The notes under the pieces are model-generated. The model did not search any database. It was not told the DNA's origin and worked only from the letters and a program-made list of their open reading frames with translations. The translations under genes were made by a program, and so were the position numbers. From Xenoacremonium recifei (Eukaryota > Ascomycota > Sordariomycetes > Hypocreales > Nectriaceae), in the NCBI GenBank assembly GCA_012184525.1, contig WOFQ01000148.1, forward strand, positions 1-24,179: 24,179 nt of DNA, in the 5' to 3' direction. This document shows, piece by piece, positions 1 through 9,903 of the stretch (within the stretch, counting starts at the first letter, position 1; every line of letters starts with the position of its first letter).

Positions 1-110
1 CGGATGTCATGTTCAGCTCCAGCGAGCAGCCGAGCTCTGGCAAGTCTTGACAGATGCGTCGGTGTGTCGGGGCCTGTGTCGAAGGGGGCGGCGACTGGCA
101 CTGAGGCCAT
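1..110 (-). CDS. N-terminal fragment of an unrecognised protein, cut by the window edge
   Basis: An ATG at 110 on the minus strand opens a frame of 36 codons that runs off the window without a stop. It begins M-A-S-V-P-V-A-A-P-F-D-T-G-P and later reads L-S-R-L-A-R-A-R-L-L-A-G-A-E-H-D. The stretch is GC-rich and regular in codon use, as expected of coding DNA. I do not recognise the family. The start is supported by context: a leader of about 100 nt lies upstream, and a TATA-like AT-rich patch lies near 250-262. The leader (156-207) recurs in inverted orientation at the right end of the window behind a clear TATA box. The other possibility is a non-coding leader with the true start further left. 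Confidence 0.5.
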   Translation of the reverse strand, partial: MASVPVAAPFDTGPDTPTHLSRLARARLLAGAEHDI

Positions 111-918
111 CGCGGGATGTTATGTTGCGTCTGTTAGTGATTGGGTGTATTTAGCGCGAGTCCCTTAACAGTGGATGCCAAGGGATGTTGATGTAAGAGG
201 AAAGTTGAAAGTGGAGTGCTGCACAAGTCAACGTTAAGGTGTAGGGTAGGATATTTTTACGACAATATGGAGTATAGATCGGTAAAACAAGTCCAAAGGC
301 ACAAAATAGAGAGCAAAAATATGCTGGAAGAAGTTAGGGGATGACGGCCACTTCGAGAGCAGTTAAACTAGGAGTGTACGGCTCAACACCTTATTCAGGA
401 AAGGTGTTGTCATGCCTGTTGAAATATCTATGCTCCATTACCTGGGTCTGGTTGTGTTAACACTCCAGGTTGCCGCATATTTAGAGTGAAGTTTTCATAT
501 GAGCGTCCCCAGTTCAACCTGTAGTTGCATCAAACCCACCGTCCTCCTCCTCCTCTTTTTTCTTTTTGGAGGGCAATTGCTGAATGTTTCGCACTTCTGT
601 TCTTTGCTCCCCTCACTGCCGTTCTTTCATGGACGGATCTTCGTAATATGACGCTGCGCTAGCCAGGAATGGAAGCGGAAGGGTCTTCCGAACTTTCCGC
701 TGTCTTCCGCCGTTCAGACGCCGCCCCCTTGCAAGTCTAGCTTGGCACGGAGGATGAAGCCGATTGATGTACCTCGTGTTTAAGTAAGGGATAGTTTCTC
801 AAGAAGTTAACAATCGTGTGGAGGCGGAGGGCACAGAAAACCGAAAAAGTGAAATCCAAGCCGCGTCTGTCTCTGTTCTATTTTGTCACGCTGTATTGCC
901 CTCCAAGCATCACACAGA
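111..918. other. Divergent intergenic region before the homogentisate dioxygenase gene
   Basis: No gene is supported here. It should hold the promoters of the leftward partial gene and of the rightward dioxygenase gene. Visible structure includes the leader repeat (156-207), a 9-bp inverted repeat CAACACCTT/AAGGTGTTG with an 8-nt loop (384-409), and an imperfect palindrome centred on GTGTTAACAC (454-463) with outer ACCTGG/CCAGGT arms (440-470). A pyrimidine tract at about 541-567 is of the kind common upstream of fungal transcription starts. I see no convincing TATA box close to the dioxygenase start. Confidence 0.5.
156..207 (-). repeat. Inverted-duplicate 5' leader, left copy
   Basis: These 52 bp match the reverse complement of 24109-24160 with one mismatch (at 201); 156-200 is a perfect 45-bp match. 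Weaker similarity continues on both sides: the flank toward 140-155 (GGTGTATTT-AG), and an 11-nt block CTACCCTAYAC about 40 nt beyond the core, at nearly the same distance in both copies. Read on the minus strand, the copy sits 46 nt upstream of the ATG at 110, so it is best seen as promoter-proximal leader sequence. It contains no ATG in that orientation, so it is not an upstream ORF. Confidence 0.85.
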
Positions 919-2438
919 ATGCCTACCACACAGTTCTCCAACCTTGACCCTTATATGTACCTCAATGGCTTCGGATCTTATCACGAGTAAGATATTTTAA
1001 AAGAAGATATTTTGAGATTTAAGGCTGATAATAGACTTAGATCGGAAGCTATAAAGGGTGCTCTGCCAGTTGGACAGAACTCACCTCAGGTACCCCCGTA
1101 TGGCCTATACGCAGAGAAATTGTCTGGTACTGCCTTCACCGCTCCGCGACACGAAAACAAGCAGACATGGCTCTATCGGACCATTCCTTCGGCAGCACAC
1201 CGAAGCTTCCAGCCTTTAGAGGGCGACTCATACCACATGAAGCTGGCTACGGAGACAGCCAAGCTGCACTACATCCCCGACCAACTGCGCTGGAATCCGT
1301 TCGACTTGGACGTGCAGGCCGACTGGGTCCATGGTTTACATGTGGTTGCTGGAGCGGGCGATCCGACTATGAAGAGCGGCTTAGGTATCCTTCTCTATGC
1401 CGCTGGAAGAGATATGAAGCGCGAAGCGTTCTACTCCGCGGATGGCGACTTTCTGATCGTGCCCCAGCATGGAGTGTTGGACATCCAAACGGAATTTGGA
1501 AAAATCTTGCTTCGACCAAATGAGATTGCTGTGATCCCTAGAGGTGTAAGGTCAGTATTAGTATCCCCGTAGCAGTACTATCCGCTTATTCCGCTAGATA
1601 CCGTGTCACGTTGCCTTGTGGTCCCGTGAGAGGTTATATTTGTGAGCTCTACCAAGGCCACTATCAACTCCCAGAGTTAGGGCCCATCGGATCCAATGGC
1701 CTTGCAAATGCGCGGGACTTTCAAGCACCTGTCGCCTTTTACGACGACGAAGAGGAGGGCCCCGAATACCGCGTGATTAGCAAGTTCAACAACTCGCTCT
1801 ACGCGGCTCGCCAGAAGCACACTCCATTTGATGTAGTGGCATGGCACGGCAACCACTACCCCTATAAGTATGACTTGGGCCGTTTCAACACCATCGGTTC
1901 CATTTCATTTGATCATCCTGACCCTTCCATCTTTACCGTGCTCACCGGTCCTTCTGACCATGCTGGTACTGCGGTTGCGGATTTTGTGGTCTTCCCGCCG
2001 CGTTGGCTAGTGGCAGAAGGCACATTTAGGCCTCCATGGTACCACCGCAACGTCATGTCTGAATTCATGGGACTGATAGCAGGTGATTATGATGCTAAGG
2101 CAGGTGGTGGTTTCAAGCCAGCCGGCGCCAGCCTGCATAATATCATGAGTGCACATGGACCAGATTCAGCAACGCATGATAAGGCGAGTGGTGCCACCCT
2201 CAAGCCTGAAAAGGTTGGGGAAGGGAGTATGGCGTTTATGTTTGAAAGGTTATTACCCAAGAAATGAAATCATTAGAAATGCCGAACAGCATCCCGCTAA
2301 CGAACGTATAGCTGTCTCATGATTGGTGTTTCCGACTGGGGACTTAAAACTTGCCAAAAGGTTCAGAAAGAATATAATTCAGACAGCTGGGGCTCGCTGA
2401 AGAGGCACTTTGTGAACCCAAATCTCAAGGCCGTTTAG
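919..2438 (+). CDS. hmgA: Homogentisate 1,2-dioxygenase
   Basis: Cytosolic non-heme iron enzyme that opens the ring of homogentisate with O2 to give 4-maleylacetoacetate, the central step of phenylalanine, tyrosine and phenylacetate breakdown. Exons join(919-986, 1041-1550, 1598-2248, 2312-2438) give 451 residues, close to the usual fungal length of about 450. The start is the ATG at 919 (M-P-T-T-Q-F): the first exon supplies the conserved Y-L-N-G-F-G-S-Y-H-E that joins S-E-A-I-K-G-A-L-P-V-G. Family hallmarks include LYAEKLSGTAFTAPRHENK and P-P-W-Y-H-R-N. By comparison with the human enzyme the iron ligands are His342 (YHRN), Glu348 (MSEF) and His379 (AHGPD); all are present. The last exon restores the C-terminal D-W-G-L-K-T-C-Q. 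Introns are 54, 47 and 63 nt; the third has a GCTAAC branch site. The gene looks intact. The two enzymes normally following it in the pathway are not in the window. Confidence 0.96.
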
Positions 2439-3047
2439 AAACGATGCTTTGCGAATAGGGTGCTGGACTCTTTGACTAGATTCGCGCATGTATCTTCATA
2501 ATCCGCTGAGAAAAATCTTAGAATTTTTCTGGGAATTCTTTTCTACGAAGAGACTGACGGTAGGAGTGATTGCATGTGCGATCAAGTCAGAAAGCACGAT
2601 GACCGAAGTATATGATGGCGAAGGGTTCAGATATTGGCTGTTTAACAACTTGTCCGCCTTCTGTATTTCAAACTTTTGCCTGGTATTCGGCAATACTATG
2701 AAGCCGTCGAGACGAGCACTTTCAATGAAACCAAAAGTCCCCTGGGTTGCGGTTGATGTCCTCGGGTCTGAACAGTCACTCTCATTAGAACTACGACGCG
2801 TATCCATGAGACGTTGATTTCCGCCCCCAACGCCTCTCCAGAAGGTGCATCACGCCTATCAGAGTCTCTTCAACATAACAAAACCAGCCAAACGTGAGAT
2901 CCTTGAAAAAATTGTCTTGGACCATACTTCGCTCATAAATATACTCATGGGTTAGAAGCTGTAAGTGGAAGCATGGTAAATGGTTGATTATTTTAGTAGT
3001 AGTTAATGAAATATGCTAAGGGTTGGCTATCAATACACCTAGAGAGA
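2439..3047. other. Convergent intergenic region
   Basis: Lies between the 3' ends of the dioxygenase gene (+) and the first Zn2Cys6 gene (-), so it should hold two terminators. A 103-codon frame on the minus strand (2496-2807) and an overlapping 109-codon frame on the plus strand (2488-2817) are both open. Neither shows a motif, splice structure or family I recognise, and I do not call a gene. The AT-rich stretch at 2930-3015 is the likely 3' end region of the minus-strand gene. Confidence 0.4.
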
Positions 3048-5505
3048 CTAAAGAAAATCCTTGAGAACAGAAGTAAGCTCGGGCCCATTTCCAAACCAGA
3101 AGCTCTCAGGACCAGGCCACGGCTCATCGTTGGATGAATTCTGATCTTCTTCCATGCTCGCCGGCTCCCCAAGTGCTTCGAATAGGTCCACCAACTCCTG
3201 ACTCATTTGCATGCCGTCGAATTGCAACTCTTCTTGCTCCTGCAACCATGATCCGGTAGCCTCTGGCAGAGAATCTGCGAGTCCCTGGGCCTCTGCGATG
3301 TCAACACACGGCGCTGGCTCCTGTGGTGCAGACGCCTGAACTTGGTGCTCGAGGCCCATCTGCGGGCCAAGTTGTCGAAGGCTTTTGATCGACCTCCACA
3401 ACCGTCGAGAAACGTACGATTTCATTGAGAAGCTTTCTATGAGGTTAAGTGCCATATAGAATTCGTCTTTGCAAGAATTGTTAAACTGAGTCGGGGCGTG
3501 GGCGACGGCAAGGAACAGAACCGCGAGCGCTGAGACTAAGAACCAGTTGAAAGCCACTTGCTGTAATTTGTAGATGTCAGATACTTGATTGAGATGATTC
3601 AGGAGACGAATTGAAGCTTTCGCAATGCCAACCACTGTCGAAGCCTGCGTGGGGTACAGGGATATGTGTTCCGCTCGAAGAAGTATCGGACGGTGAACCA
3701 AAATCCTCATCATATTGCAGCGAAGATACAGCAAACTTTTCAGGCGCCACATTGTTCGATCCGGGTCATCTATCGGGGACGTAGCGATTGAATCGGGGCA
3801 AGGTAGCCTCAGCTGCTCCGGAACTGATTTATACCACTGCATAGCTTGCCAGTCAAGATATTCCATCTCTTCAACCTGTACGTTATGATCGGTACGAGGG
3901 CCGCTCGTAAATTTCCAAACTTTTTGTGCAATTCGACAGTAGTTGATCATGCAGTTCAAGTAAGGTTCCTTTGTCTGTGACACATGTTGGAGAGAGAAAT
4001 ATAGAAAGCAAAGAGTGGCATGACTTACTGGTCTGGGTAGTAGAAGATCAATATCCATGAAATTCAGATGATTTGGCATTCCCGTACCCATGCTCCATCT
4101 CACGTCGAGAGTGTAGACAGACCAGAAAAGCTTGACAACCTTCTCGAGTCCAATAGCAGTTATGGGAGGTTGAGAGTATGCCTCGACTCGATGTAATCCC
4201 AACTCCATACACATTCGTTGCACCGCGCCAACTGTCCTCCAGGCAAGCATTTCTTCGTCTGTCTGAAAATAGTAAATGGACTAGTGGATTGTTAGAGGAG
4301 CTATTAACGTGTATAAAAAGTGATTTATATTTTCAGAAAAGGAAAGGTAAGCGTACCACAAGAGTGAGCATAATAGCTGTTTGAATGGTGGCAGGTTTCC
4401 ACATGGAGTCTGCTGAGGCATCTCTGACACTCCTGAATATTCTCATGCCTAGCTCACTCCGGCCGTTCTCCTCTGCAGTCAATGCACAGGCGAAGACTAT
4501 CTTGATTATGTTGATATCATCATCTTTGATGACGGGGACTCCTTCCGTCGATATTCGCGAGAAGGAGAGAGACCCGAGATGGTCGTAGAGCGTATTGACC
4601 TGGTTGATGGTCCACTCTAGCTCCAGTACTGGATACATTATCCCCATTTCATTCTCATACACCCGGCATAATCGAACCGCCTCTTCCCGACTAATGGCCC
4701 AGAAGGGCTCAAGTAGGGGCGGAAAGAAAGGCAATTGACCTTCATGGTGCAATGAAATGGAGGGAGAGGCTACGGGAGTCGGCTCCTGTGTGAAATCACC
4801 TGTACGGTTGAACTCGGTGATTCCCCTCTCCCGTAGACTCTGTTGGGCAATACCGAAGTCTAGTACAGACGGTGGGCCACGGAAAGAAAGACCATGTTTC
4901 GGACGAGACGTGCCACGCACGGGGCCAGTGGCAACCCCGGGGGTAATTTCCGATCGAGAGCTTGACGAGCTTGAAAGTCGTCTTGCTGACAGGCTCTCGA
5001 CTCGAGACTGTAACGCGAGCACCTGTTGCTGGAGCTTCTCGATGTGTCTGCCTTCCGTCAGCGTTTCCTGCGAGAATCTAGAGTACCTCGACGTGTAAGA
5101 CCTACTGACTGCCCGGGTTAGCATCATCCAAGTTGACGCTTTCCAGGTTTATGCTATCAGAAATGACACTGCTGGTGCTATACTCGCACTTCAAGCGCTG
5201 GCGCATGCAGCGCTCGCAAGGCTGCTGGCCACCACATTTTGTCTTCCGGCGCTTGCAGTGGTTGCTAGATGCTCGTCAGCCAGGATCACTCGTTTCAATC
5301 GCAATGCGGAGGTTTCCGTGGCCTCTTCAAAATGAACAGGGCAGGATACCTAGTTGGTATGCCCTCCTGGTGGCTGGAGGGATCTCCATTCTCCATGTAT
5401 AGTATTAATTGCTTACCATGCTTTGGCCACGTATTTAGTTCGCTTTCGCTTCGTAGGTGTGCTGCTCTGGTCGTTGTCTCCCAGCTGCCACACGTGCGAG
5501 CTCAT
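3048..5505 (-). CDS. Zn2Cys6 transcription factor with fungal-specific middle domain
   Basis: Nuclear DNA-binding regulator. Exons, in transcript order, are 5505-5417, 5264-5170, 5108-4357, 4262-4029 and 3974-3048, giving 698 residues. The first intron (152 nt) splits the zinc cluster: exon 1 ends V-A-K-A-TG and exon 2 supplies the third base of the first cysteine. The cluster is canonical, Cys30-x2-Cys33-x6-Cys40-x5-Cys46-x2-Cys49-x6-Cys56, preceded by a basic KRKRTK stretch. A coiled-coil-like linker follows (IEKLQQQVLALQSRVESL), then the middle homology domain including the MLAWRTVGAVQRMCMELGLHR helix. The fourth intron (3975-4028, 54 nt) has no stop and is in frame. It is called because GTAAGT...CACAG bounds it and removal restores the usual spacing in the middle domain. 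The second intron is uncertain: donor GTGTCA at 5169 with acceptor at 5109, or donor GTATAG at 5183 with acceptor at 5105 (692 residues). Lying between the dioxygenase and P450 genes, it may regulate them; that is inference. Confidence 0.88.
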
Positions 5506-6005
5506 TTTTTATTCCTGCTTCCCGGGGGCTTCCTGATGGGAACTGGGGAAAACCTGGAGAAGCGGGGGAAACGACACGGGGGTTTTTCAAGCACAATATG
5601 GGGCAACAAGTATGACTAATAAGGAACTTCTCAGTGGCTTCGGCGATCAAATAATTGCCGCTGGACCCGAATCCGAGCCCTAGCTTAATGGACTTCTTCA
5701 AGCGAGCAATGACATAATAGGGAGCAATCCCAATGCAATGTACAAGTATGAAAAAGCGCTTGTTGATATGCGCCATTACCGAATCCCCCTCTCTGGCAAT
5801 CTTTGAGGCTGTTTATGTCAAGCTCGTCCTACAGATTTTGCCGCGTTATGGAAACTGTCTATTACGATAATTGTCTACACAACTGAGATAATTTTCCGCC
5901 TACAGTAAGCGTATGTCACCAGTGACTTGATGCTTTGTTACTGCCTTACGCATGTTGACGAGCCCCAGGTGTTTCCCCTAGCACTGCTGTCTACCATACT
6001 ACTCC
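5506..6005. other. Intergenic: regulator promoter and P450 terminator
   Basis: Holds the promoter of the regulator that starts at 5505 and the 3' end of the P450 gene that stops at 6006, both on the minus strand. A 113-codon minus-strand frame (5435-5776) overlaps the regulator's first exon in another frame and shows nothing recognisable. A run CCCGGGGGC near 5521-5530 is the most GC-rich spot. I see no further gene. Confidence 0.4.
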
Positions 6006-7757
6006 TCAAAGGCTTTTAGTCCGTTCCTCACTCTCAGCTATCCATTTCTGCAGTAGAACAGGGTCTCGTGCTTTCAATCCAAATTTGAAGGGCTTCGGCT
6101 CGGTTGTGAGTGCAGTGGCAATTGAGTTGCATTCGAGAGCGTCTAGGATAGGATAGTCCGAACGACCTTTAGGAGGGTGGATGGTGAATGCCGTGATGAT
6201 CCTTATGAAAGCCGTATAGAGCTCTCTGTTCGCTAAATGCGAGCCTGCACACATCCGAGAGCCCGCTCCATACCCGTAGTGAGGTGTTCCCTCAGCCTCG
6301 CCGCCTCCAAGGTACCTCTCAGGAATGAATTTGGTGGGTTCTTTGAAATGTTCCTCATCGTAGTCCGCAGCCCATGCATTCTAGACTTTGTTCAATATTT
6401 GTCTTTTCTGTAAGGAGGGTGATAGCAGGATCAATTACTCACCATAAAAAAGGTTGTCCCGGCTGGAATGATGGCGGAATCCCATTTGATGTCTCTGATG
6501 GACTTGCGGGGGAGACAGATCGGTATCACAGTCCAGAATCGGAGGACCTCCTTGACCAGAGCTGTAACGTAGGGTACCTTCTCCTCTACTAGGCACTTCT
6601 CCCATGCATCATTTTTCGGATATACTTTCATAATTTCCTCGTAGGCAGTCTTTTGAATGCGTTGGCCGTCTTCGGAGCTCAAGTAGGCCAAGCCCATGAC
6701 AAGGTTGCCGGGAACTGTGTCTAATCCGGCCGATACCATTGTAAGGCAAAGTGACTTGATCTCAGCTAACCGGCACATTGAGTCAGCGATTAATTACTTA
6801 AAATGCCATGTCAAACACTTTGATTCGCGCCAATACCTACCATCATTCAGTTTGGCATCGGGGTCCTTCAAGATGTTGCCAGTAATGCAAGGCTTATCGG
6901 TGCCTTCCGCAATTCTTTGCTTAAGAATGTTCAATAGGTGAGTCAGATACTTGTCCCGACGGATGCGGAATTCCTCAGCCTCGTTGTTCATTTTGGGAAA
7001 AACACGGAGAAGGGGAATATAATCCTGCCAATTGTTACTTGTGCTGCGGAAGTTTGACACGCCACGCTCCACTGCCACGATTTCTTGCAGTAATGTATCG
7101 TTTATGTTGCCGTCGATCCGGATGCCATAGTTGAGGGTTAGGCTAGTATTCAAGGCAAAGCGTTGAAAGTAAGGAATTGGACTGATATCCACTGTTCCAT
7201 CCTGGCTGTCCTTGAACATTTCGTTGATGCTCGAAGTTGCTTCCAAGTCAATAATCGGCATGTATGATTGAACGGCCGGCCTGTTGAGAGCGGTGGCTGC
7301 AGCCTTGCGACGGCGCTTGCAGGATTCGTCCCAAGGAGACGTCCCAATAGTGAAGCCTTGGGAGCTCGAGACTACGCTGTGGAAGGTGTGGAAGGTAGGA
7401 CGAGATATCATAGCCGATTGTTCTTTAACCCATAGATACTTGACGGAATCATAACTGTTTGCGAAGACAATTCTCTGATGGTTATGTCAGACAGCTGAAG
7501 GTCGCAGTGCGCAGAGCATCCTGCCTGGAATTACCCACCTTATTGCCCATACGAACTTGGAAGACGGGTCCATGCTTTTTCGCCCATCCTGCGGCAACTT
7601 TTGCGTGGTGTTCATCTAGCTGAAGTAGATTACCAAATATGGGCACCCCAGGAATCTCTGGCAGGTTCTTGATCTTGGGTACGTCAGTAGCATTGAGATA
7701 ATGCCAAAGTGCCACCGCGACAAGCAAGATCGCTAACCCTATGGTTTGGTAACTCAT
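6006..7757 (-). CDS. phacA: Cytochrome P450 of the CYP504A type, phenylacetate 2-hydroxylase-like
   Basis: ER-anchored monooxygenase that in Aspergillus and Penicillium hydroxylates phenylacetate at the ortho position, using NADPH through P450 reductase; the product is carried on to homogentisate. Exons 7757-7539, 7474-6841, 6765-6443 and 6380-6006 give 516 residues, matching the roughly 518 of the family. The ATG at 7757 is preferred over the in-frame one at 7817 because it puts the membrane anchor (TIGLAILLVAVALWHYL) at the extreme N-terminus. Visible motifs are the proline-rich LPEIPGVPIFGNLLQL, the conserved SRPTFHTFHSVVSSSQGFT, the I-helix AGLDT (297-301), the ExxR pair Glu357/Arg360, and the heme loop YGYGAGSRMCAG with ligand Cys436. 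The joins restore MGNK-RIVFAN, KLND-AEIKS and TTFFM-NAWAADYD. Introns are 64, 75 and 62 nt. It sits next to homogentisate dioxygenase, its pathway partner. Family assignment rests on remembered sequence, so exact substrate is less certain than family. Confidence 0.93.
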
Positions 7758-8862
7758 AGTGCATATGGTAAGCAAGAAGGAGAGTTGTCCTAGAGAGGTT
7801 ACGGTATGAGAGTCCAAGACGACAAATTTCGACGCGGGTCAGTCAATGATTGTCCGGACTTCATTTGCTTTCTGCACAGAGATTACTATTTATTTTGTTG
7901 CGAGGTTCCGTATACCGATGGCCTTCCGCATTTATGTTCTCGTCCGGCTGTCTGAACCTTGGTATACTGCAAGACCTCAGATCGTTACCGCAAAGGGGTG
8001 CGGAAGAGCATTCCGTGACCTTCCACTTCCCCACCCGTCGGCAGCGCCACACACCGATTACTGCGGAGCGTTCCTGAGCCGAAATGTTCTGTGTCCACCA
8101 GACGAGCAACTTCCAATAGATCTTGCTAGCATTTGAAATAATATTGCGTATTAATGGGCCGTTGAATAGATCTACCGAATATTAGCGGCTCATCCTTTCC
8201 GAAGCCCATGTTTTGGAGAATTGCTTGGGTCCTCGCGACCAAAGTACTCTCTAGAATGTTTCGTAACCATATAGCCAATGATCTACCAATTTGTAAATAT
8301 CAAGGATACAACTGGTTTACCCAATTTGGCTTCAGAGCGCCAGTGTTCACGAGCACTGACAAATCCTTTGGGCGTGCAAATGGTCTGTCGGTGCACGGAA
8401 GCATCCCACTTTGAAGCGTCCAGATCTATGGAGCGCCCTTCGAGTCTGCTAATAGACAAAGGAAAGCGAATTCCGGATCTCCCCTAGAAGAAGTGCAGAA
8501 TCGTATTGACTAGTCTTTTTCCTATCTAAACAAGACAGTAAAACAATCGGGGGAAATCGGTGAGAGGGCATTGGTTTCTTTGTCAAACTGTAAATGGCCA
8601 TTTCTTACTTGATGACACCGATCTTGTCTCCAAATAAGGTCCCAAAAACGGCAAGACTACCATTACAACTCATCTTGCTAGTTGAACGAAGAGATGAGCC
8701 AATACTTCCTGTGTATTGTGCGCGCAACAGGTTTTGCTGACAAATCTTACTGCCCCTCACCCTCGCTGTCACTCCACCGAATGAGGGGTAAACAGAACCA
8801 CCGCGTCAGATCACAGCCGATACTCCTTTCGACGAAGATCACACCGAGGGATCTCAATAATC
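7758..8862. other. Divergent promoter region between the P450 and dioxygenase-family genes
   Basis: About 1.1 kb between two genes that point apart. No gene is supported. Short open frames on both strands (for example 7846-8136 and 8208-8487) show no recognisable protein. A TATA-like AATAAATAG on the minus strand lies near 7884-7893, about 130 nt before the P450 start. An 8-bp palindrome GTCCGGAC (7852-7859) lies about 100 nt before that start. It contains abutting CCG/CGG triplets and could bind a Zn2Cys6 dimer. Confidence 0.45.
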
Positions 8863-9565
8863 ATGGCGCTTCCGAATCCTTACAATACGGCGGCATATAC
8901 GTATCCTTGGCCGCTAGAAGGCTATGAGGATGCTACGCCGCTTCCGAATGATAAAGCCGATGACGGCAAGAGCTACAAGAACGATCAAACTGGAATCTTG
9001 AGCAAGGCATACCAAGAGTTTCCGGATCCTCTCCGGAGAGACAGGCGGGGAGGATTGTAAGTTCGCACTCTAGCTTCAGCTTTCGGAATCAAACTCAAGA
9101 AGGAATTACCATATATGGCTGACCTTTACGTGTAGTGACATTCACATTTACTACTTTCAGACAAACGAGGAGCAAACAAAGTACGCTCAGGCACTGTGGG
9201 AGAGAATTAGGCGGGAATGTAAGTGGACTGAAACCTCTTGCTCGAAACTAATGAGATAATCATCACACTTTCATGTGCCAAGCTAACATGCCCTCTCAGT
9301 TCCAGAGCTGAGAATCTACCGCTTCTGGGACAAGCCTGTCGGTCCTCATCCGGTGGCTATGTTTGAGGTCAATCTGTTTACGCCAGCACAATTTGGAGCT
9401 TTTATTCCTTGGTTGGCCATTTGGAGAGGACCCCTGTCGGTACTCGTTCACCCCAACACCGAAGAGTCTGGCGTAGACGAGAGAGTCAGTGCCGTGAGGG
9501 ATCATACACAACGAGCAATATGGATGGGTGAAAAGATCCCTTTGGATCTGATGGCGTTTCATTAA
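8863..9565 (+). CDS. DOPA 4,5-dioxygenase-family protein
   Basis: A small protein resembling the fungal DOPA 4,5-dioxygenase family (extradiol ring cleavage of catechols, known from Amanita pigment synthesis). Exons 8863-9056, 9136-9218 and 9300-9565 give 180 residues, a normal length. Introns are 79 and 81 nt with GTAAGT donors; the second has a GCTAAC branch site. The family core is seen as F-D-I-H-I-Y-Y-F (His68), V-G-P-H-P-V-A-M-F-E-V (His109), L-S-V-L-V-H-P-N-T (His143) and V-R-D-H-T (His161). These histidines are the likely iron ligands or catalytic residues. No signal peptide is seen, so it is probably cytosolic. Divergent from a phenylacetate hydroxylase and close to homogentisate dioxygenase, it may cleave a catechol made from a related aromatic acid. 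Its substrate cannot be read from sequence; many relatives have no assigned function. Confidence 0.87.
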
Positions 9566-9903
9566 ATTTTGTTCGTCTAAAGAAGACGCAGACCAGACGC
9601 AAAAACAGGATTTTGGAAGAGGGGAAGCAGAACTCCGATTGAATGCTCGCGATGTGAGCCGGGTTACAAGATTGCACCTGCAACACTAGTAATAGGGTCC
9701 TGGATTAGGTAAAACGACAGCTGGCATCCAGATCTTTGTCTAATAGAGCATCCAAGTGTACTAATCTAGTTTGATCGAATTAAATAGTATAGGGGAATAA
9801 TTTATTCGTCATTGAAAAAAATGCATTTAGTCATTGTTTTCTTTAGAAACCTTCAGGTTTTCCATTGCCACATGATACAAGCCGTAGGTTGTGATATGCC
9901 TAT
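9566..9903. other. Convergent intergenic region
   Basis: Between the 3' ends of the DOPA-dioxygenase-family gene (+) and the second regulator (-). The AT-rich segment 9750-9850 probably contains the poly(A) signals. I see no gene and no repeat. Confidence 0.4.

Noticed and set aside
2488..2817. Overlapping open frames of 103 (-) and 109 (+) codons
   Set aside because: No motif, family resemblance or splice structure; they mirror each other over the same DNA between two convergent genes.
5435..5776. 113-codon minus-strand frame upstream of the first regulator
   Set aside because: It overlaps the regulator's first exon in another frame, and its N-terminal part lies in AT-rich intergenic sequence without recognisable protein features.
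7846..8487. Short open frames in the P450/dioxygenase-family intergenic region
   Set aside because: All are short, overlap one another in several frames and lack any family signature; better explained as promoter DNA.
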